A DNA stretch of 64,000 nucleotides. It comes from Lachnospiraceae bacterium. Lineage in GTDB: Bacteria > Bacillota > Clostridia > Lachnospirales > Lachnospiraceae. The first letter of the stretch is position 1. Each line of letters begins with the position of its first letter. The position numbers and the translations under genes were made by a program. Positions 60,960 through 64,000 of the stretch are shown one piece after another. The notes below the pieces were generated by a model. That model was not told the origin of the DNA and did not search any database. It saw only the letters and a program-made list of their open reading frames with translations. The stretch spans positions 1 through 64,000 of the forward strand of contig JAILLY010000092.1 of the NCBI GenBank assembly GCA_024692905.1. The letters are read 5' to 3'.

Positions 60960-62420
60960 ATGAAAAATGGCGGAAGGTTTAATTCCTTTAATTTAAAAAG
61001 AGCTGTAAATTACTGTAAGCGGAACGGTATAAGGAAGACCTGTTATAAGGCTCTGGAGCGTATCGGCAGGGACAGGGAAGAGAGGGATTACAGCAGTATC
61101 GCGGTATTCTCCCGGCCTTCTTCGCTTGAACTTAACGAGCAGGTGAACAGGAAGTTTACGCACAGCTATAAGATAAGCCTTCTTTGCCCCGCCTACAATA
61201 CGGATCCGCGTCTGCTTCGCGACATGATGGGTTCGGTCGTTAAGCAGACATACTCCAACTGGGAATTATGCATCGCCGACGGGAGCGATGACGATACCGT
61301 CGGAAATACCGTAAAGGAATACAAGGCAGGGCTTGATGAGGAGACGGCATCAAAGATCAAATACCAGCGGCTTAACGCAAACCGCGGCATAGCCGGCAAT
61401 TCAAACGGCGCACTCGTCATGGCCGGCGGTGAATACGTGGCACTTCTGGATCATGATGACATGCTCTCCCCGGATGCGCTTTTTGAGATAATGGATGTAC
61501 TCGAATCGGGTATAACCCGGAGCGGGAACGTATACAAAAACCGTTATAATGCCGTTTATTCCGATGAAGACAAGATAAGTGAGGACGGCAGCAGGTATTT
61601 CGACCCGCATATAAAGCCTGATTTTGACATAGATCTTTTAAGGAGCAACAATTACATCTGCCATCTGTTTGCGGTAAGGACATCCGTTGCGGTAAAGGCA
61701 GGCGGGTTCAGGAGTGAGTATAACGGGGCCCAGGATCATGATTTTATCTTAAGATGTACAGAGCTTCTGGATCCCGGCGAGATATATCATATCCCGAAGG
61801 TGCTCTATCATTGGAGATCGACGAAGGGCTCGACAGCCGAGAATCCCGACAGCAAGCTGTATGCATATGAGGCGGGCAGGCGTGCGGTCGAAGATCATTT
61901 AAAGAGGCTCAATGTCGATGCGGAAGTGACGGACACTGAGCATCTGGGATTCTTCAGGGTTAAGTATAAGACAGAGGATCCGTCCGTAAGGATGATGAAG
62001 CCTGATGAGTGGAAGGCCCTTACCGAAGAGGATATTGATTCCGTAAAAGAGGACTTCATAATGGTCCTCGGCGATAATATAAAGCCGCTTTCGGGCGATT
62101 ACATAAACGAGCTTGCGTCCGTGCTTTCAAGGCCGGAGGTAGGTGCTGTTGGCGGTAAGATTTTTACAAAGTCGGGCCGTATAGACAGCGCAGGCTATAC
62201 ACGAGATGAAAACGGTGTATTAAAGCCCGATCACAGGGGGCTTAACGGCAACTTTTCGGGTTACATGCATCGCGCGAGCCTGCAGCATAAGACAGACGGA
62301 CTTGCGGCCGACTGCATGATGATAAAGAAGGCTGCGATCGAGTACAAGGACAGGCCCGTGATGTCTGATGAATATATCACTGTATATGACCCGTTTGCCG
62401 GGTTTAAAAGGAGATCATGA
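60960..62420 (+). CDS. GT2 protein with intact first and degenerate second GT-A domain
   Basis: 486 residues from ATG 60960 (GAGGAG ribosome site 7-9 nt upstream; the frame is open to 60888 inside the previous gene). The first GT-A domain (about 75-350) has ISLLCPAYNTDPRLLRDM, IADGSDDDT, ALLDHDDMLSP and AQDHDFILRC, closely like domain 1 of the 47810 protein. The second part (about 360-480) matches only the later half of domain 2, and its DxD position reads FIMVLGDNIKPL instead of LLNNDTEV. The second active site is therefore probably lost. It may add a single linkage where its paralogue adds two. Confidence 0.85.
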   Translation: MKNGGRFNSFNLKRAVNYCKRNGIRKTCYKALERIGRDREERDYSSIAVFSRPSSLELNEQVNRKFTHSYKISLLCPAYNTDPRLLRDMMGSVVKQTYSNWELCIADGSDDDTVGNTVKEYKAGLDEETASKIKYQRLNANRGIAGNSNGALVMAGGEYVALLDHDDMLSPDALFEIMDVLESGITRSGNVYKNRYNAVYSDEDKISEDGSRYFDPHIKPDFDIDLLRSNNYICHLFAVRTSVAVKAGGFRSEYNGAQDHDFILRCTELLDPGEIYHIPKVLYHWRSTKGSTAENPDSKLYAYEAGRRAVEDHLKRLNVDAEVTDTEHLGFFRVKYKTEDPSVRMMKPDEWKALTEEDIDSVKEDFIMVLGDNIKPLSGDYINELASVLSRPEVGAVGGKIFTKSGRIDSAGYTRDENGVLKPDHRGLNGNFSGYMHRASLQHKTDGLAADCMMIKKAAIEYKDRPVMSDEYITVYDPFAGFKRRS

Positions 62421-63373
62421 CTGAAGTATCTGTTGTAATACCCAATCATAACGGGGAACGTTTCCTGAAGGAATGCCTGACTTCTTTGGGTGAGCAGGAC
62501 GGCGTGGACATTGAGGTCATAATAGTAGACAACGGTTCGACCGATAAGAGCCTTGATATCGTTTCAAAGACCTGCCCCGGAGCAAGGATCATAAGGCTTG
62601 ATAAGAACTACGGTTTTTCCAAAGCCGTTAACGAAGGGATAAGGGCGGCAGAGTCACCCTATGTGTTTCTGCTGAATAATGATACCCGCCTTGAAAAGGG
62701 CTGCATTAAGGAATTGTATGAGGCGATCGGCAGGAGTAAGAGGATCTTTTCCGTCAGTGCAAAGATGCTGAACATGAAGGATCCCGGCCTTATTGACTCT
62801 GCAGGCGACCTTTACTGTATACTGGGATGGGCATTTGCCAGAGGCAAGGATAAGGACAGTCACGGCTACGCAGGCCGCAGCGATGTCTTTTCCGCATGCG
62901 CGGGTGCGGCTATATATAGAAAATCCGTTTTTGATGTGATAGGATATTTTGATGAGAGGCATTTTGCTTATCTTGAGGACGTTGATATAGGCTACAGGGC
63001 AAGGATATGCGGATACCGCAATGTTTACGAGCCGGGAGCTTTGGTATATCACGCCGGCAGCGGGATGAGCGGTTCAAGGTATAATGAGTTCAAGATAAGC
63101 CTTGCATCACGCAACAGTGTTTATCTTGCCTATAAGAACATGCCGCTTTTTCAGCTTGTCATAAATATGCCGTTTCTGCTGGCGGGATTTGCCGTAAAGG
63201 CCGTATTCTTTGCAAGAAAGGGCTTTGGCAGGACTTATGTGACCGGACTGTTAAAGGGACTGCTTATGTGTATAAGCGGGGATAAGTTCCCGTATAAGCA
63301 TGATAACTTTATGAATTATTTCAAGATCCAGCTTGAATTATGGATAAACACCGTTAAGAGGTTTGCGGACTGA
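62417..63373 (+). CDS. GT2 glycosyltransferase (WbbL/rhamnosyltransferase-like)
   Basis: 318 residues. Motifs: EVSVVIPNHNGERFLKECL, VIIVDNGSTDKSLD, LDKNYGFSKAVNEGI, FLLNNDTRLEKG (DxD), then FFDERHFAYLEDVDIGYRAR and YHAGSGMSG. This is the common rhamnosyltransferase-like GT2 group, with a hydrophobic C-terminal stretch (about 255-285) for membrane association. A dTDP-L-rhamnose donor fits the rml genes, but the group is broad. The ATG overlaps the previous stop by 4 nt. Confidence 0.9.
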   Translation: MTEVSVVIPNHNGERFLKECLTSLGEQDGVDIEVIIVDNGSTDKSLDIVSKTCPGARIIRLDKNYGFSKAVNEGIRAAESPYVFLLNNDTRLEKGCIKELYEAIGRSKRIFSVSAKMLNMKDPGLIDSAGDLYCILGWAFARGKDKDSHGYAGRSDVFSACAGAAIYRKSVFDVIGYFDERHFAYLEDVDIGYRARICGYRNVYEPGALVYHAGSGMSGSRYNEFKISLASRNSVYLAYKNMPLFQLVINMPFLLAGFAVKAVFFARKGFGRTYVTGLLKGLLMCISGDKFPYKHDNFMNYFKIQLELWINTVKRFAD

Positions 63374-63376
63374 GAA

Positions 63377-64000
63377 ATGATCAAGGATAACCAGCGGATA
63401 TTCAACAGAATACATGTCGTGCTCGACGGACTCATCATAGCCGGAAGTTACTGGTTTGCCTGGTGGCTTAAGTTTAAGAGCGGACTCATCGATTATTCCA
63501 TGAGCCTTCCGACAAGCTACTTCCGAAGGGTCATGTATTTTGTCGTGCCTTCCTATCTGCTGCTCTATTATCTCTTCGATCTTTACAACAGCAAACGCGC
63601 ATCGGGCCGCAAGAAGGAATTTTATAATATCATAAAGGCAAATACGATAGGATGTCTGGGACTGATCGTTGCCATGTATCTGCGGCGGCAGACGCATTTC
63701 TCGCGTGAGATGATCTTCATCTTCTGGGGAGTCGATATCTTTATGGAGACTCTTGCGAGGAATGTCATAAGATATATGCTCCGCTTCATAAGGAAGAAGG
63801 GCTATAACCTCAAATACGTGCTCCTTGTCGGATATTCAAGGTCGGCAGAGTCATACATAAACAAGATCCGTTTGAATCCCCAGTGGGGATATGTCGTAAG
63901 GGGCATCCTTGACGACAATGTCGAGAGAGGCACCATGTACAAGGGCGTCAAGGTAATGGGCGTCATCGACAACCTCCAGATGATACTTGAGGAGAATAAG
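63377..64000 (+). CDS. WcaJ-like initiating phosphoglycosyltransferase, 5' part
   Basis: 208 codons from ATG 63377, 4 nt after the previous stop, running off the window end. The visible part has a short basic N-terminus, RIHVVLDGLIIAGSYWFAWW and three more membrane segments (to about residue 115). A Rossmann-like region follows with YVLLVGYSRSAESYINKI and GILDDNV, the standard N-terminal layout of WcaJ/undecaprenyl-phosphate glucose phosphotransferases. The catalytic domain lies beyond the window. This is a second initiating enzyme besides 19688, pointing to a second glycan or a new locus boundary. Confidence 0.85.
   Translation, partial: MIKDNQRIFNRIHVVLDGLIIAGSYWFAWWLKFKSGLIDYSMSLPTSYFRRVMYFVVPSYLLLYYLFDLYNSKRASGRKKEFYNIIKANTIGCLGLIVAMYLRRQTHFSREMIFIFWGVDIFMETLARNVIRYMLRFIRKKGYNLKYVLLVGYSRSAESYINKIRLNPQWGYVVRGILDDNVERGTMYKGVKVMGVIDNLQMILEENK

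Overview
The window is almost wholly a cell-surface polysaccharide biosynthesis region from what looks like a Gram-positive anaerobe of the class Clostridia, probably Lachnospiraceae-like. The placement rests on moderate G+C, strong AGGAGG-type ribosome sites, frequent AGG arginine codons, a GH25 muramidase with Ig-like and wall-binding modules, and WcaJ-type initiating transferases. I could not run a search, so the taxon is an inference. I call 51 protein genes, 47 of them on the + strand. Neighbours commonly overlap by 4 nt (ATGA), so transcription units are long. I see no tRNA, rRNA, CRISPR array or transposase gene.

Layout. 1-2559: fnlABC-type genes for UDP-N-acetyl-L-fucosamine. 2593-8887: glycosyltransferases, an O-antigen-polymerase-like protein, a WbsX protein and a KpsS-like transferase. 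8981-10114: a NeuB-type nonulosonate synthase. 10120-14692: an antisense MoxR/DUF58/transglutaminase operon. 14842-28158: a flippase, a fused CMP-nonulosonate cytidylyltransferase/PseG-like protein, glycosyltransferases, an initiating phosphoglycosyltransferase, an aminotransferase and 3,4-ketoisomerase for a dTDP-3-amino-3,6-dideoxyhexose, and a second flippase. 28155-32277: an unknown anchored protein and two convergent, overlapping GT-C-like membrane proteins. 32385-34498: a UDP-sugar 6-dehydrogenase and a ChbG/YdjC deacetylase. 34590-40689: rmlB, rmlA, a very large GH25 protein and rmlC. 40701-49849: an ABC export system (Wzm/Wzt), a WbdD-like methyltransferase/kinase and two large GT2 proteins. 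49846-53948: an anchored HExxH protein, D-lactate dehydrogenase and phosphoglucomutase. 53945-56374: a Gtr-like side-chain module (GT87, GT2, GtrA). 56361-63373: a SASA esterase lipoprotein, a flippase-like membrane protein, a kinase-like/HAD pair and more GT2s. 63377-64000: the start of a second WcaJ-like initiating transferase.

How it works together. The genes supply activated sugars (UDP-L-FucNAc, a CMP-nonulosonate, dTDP-4-keto-6-deoxy sugars and a dTDP-3-amino sugar, a UDP-hexuronate, glucose-1-phosphate). They hold parts of both a Wzx/Wzy route and an ABC-transporter route, plus a periplasm-side or wall-side decoration module. At least two polymers are therefore likely. rmlD, a hydrolysing or PseB/C-type nonulosonate precursor pathway, and the 3-amino-sugar acetyltransferase are not in the window.

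The most unusual signals are non-genic. A 15-bp palindromic unit is repeated in frame at an inter-domain linker in two unrelated glycosyltransferase genes (3157-3246 and 46414-46458). A 73-bp REP-like perfect hairpin lies in frame inside a membrane protein gene (30228-30300). Two long hairpins and 2.8 copies of a 63-bp hairpin repeat separate wzm from wzt (41691-42027).
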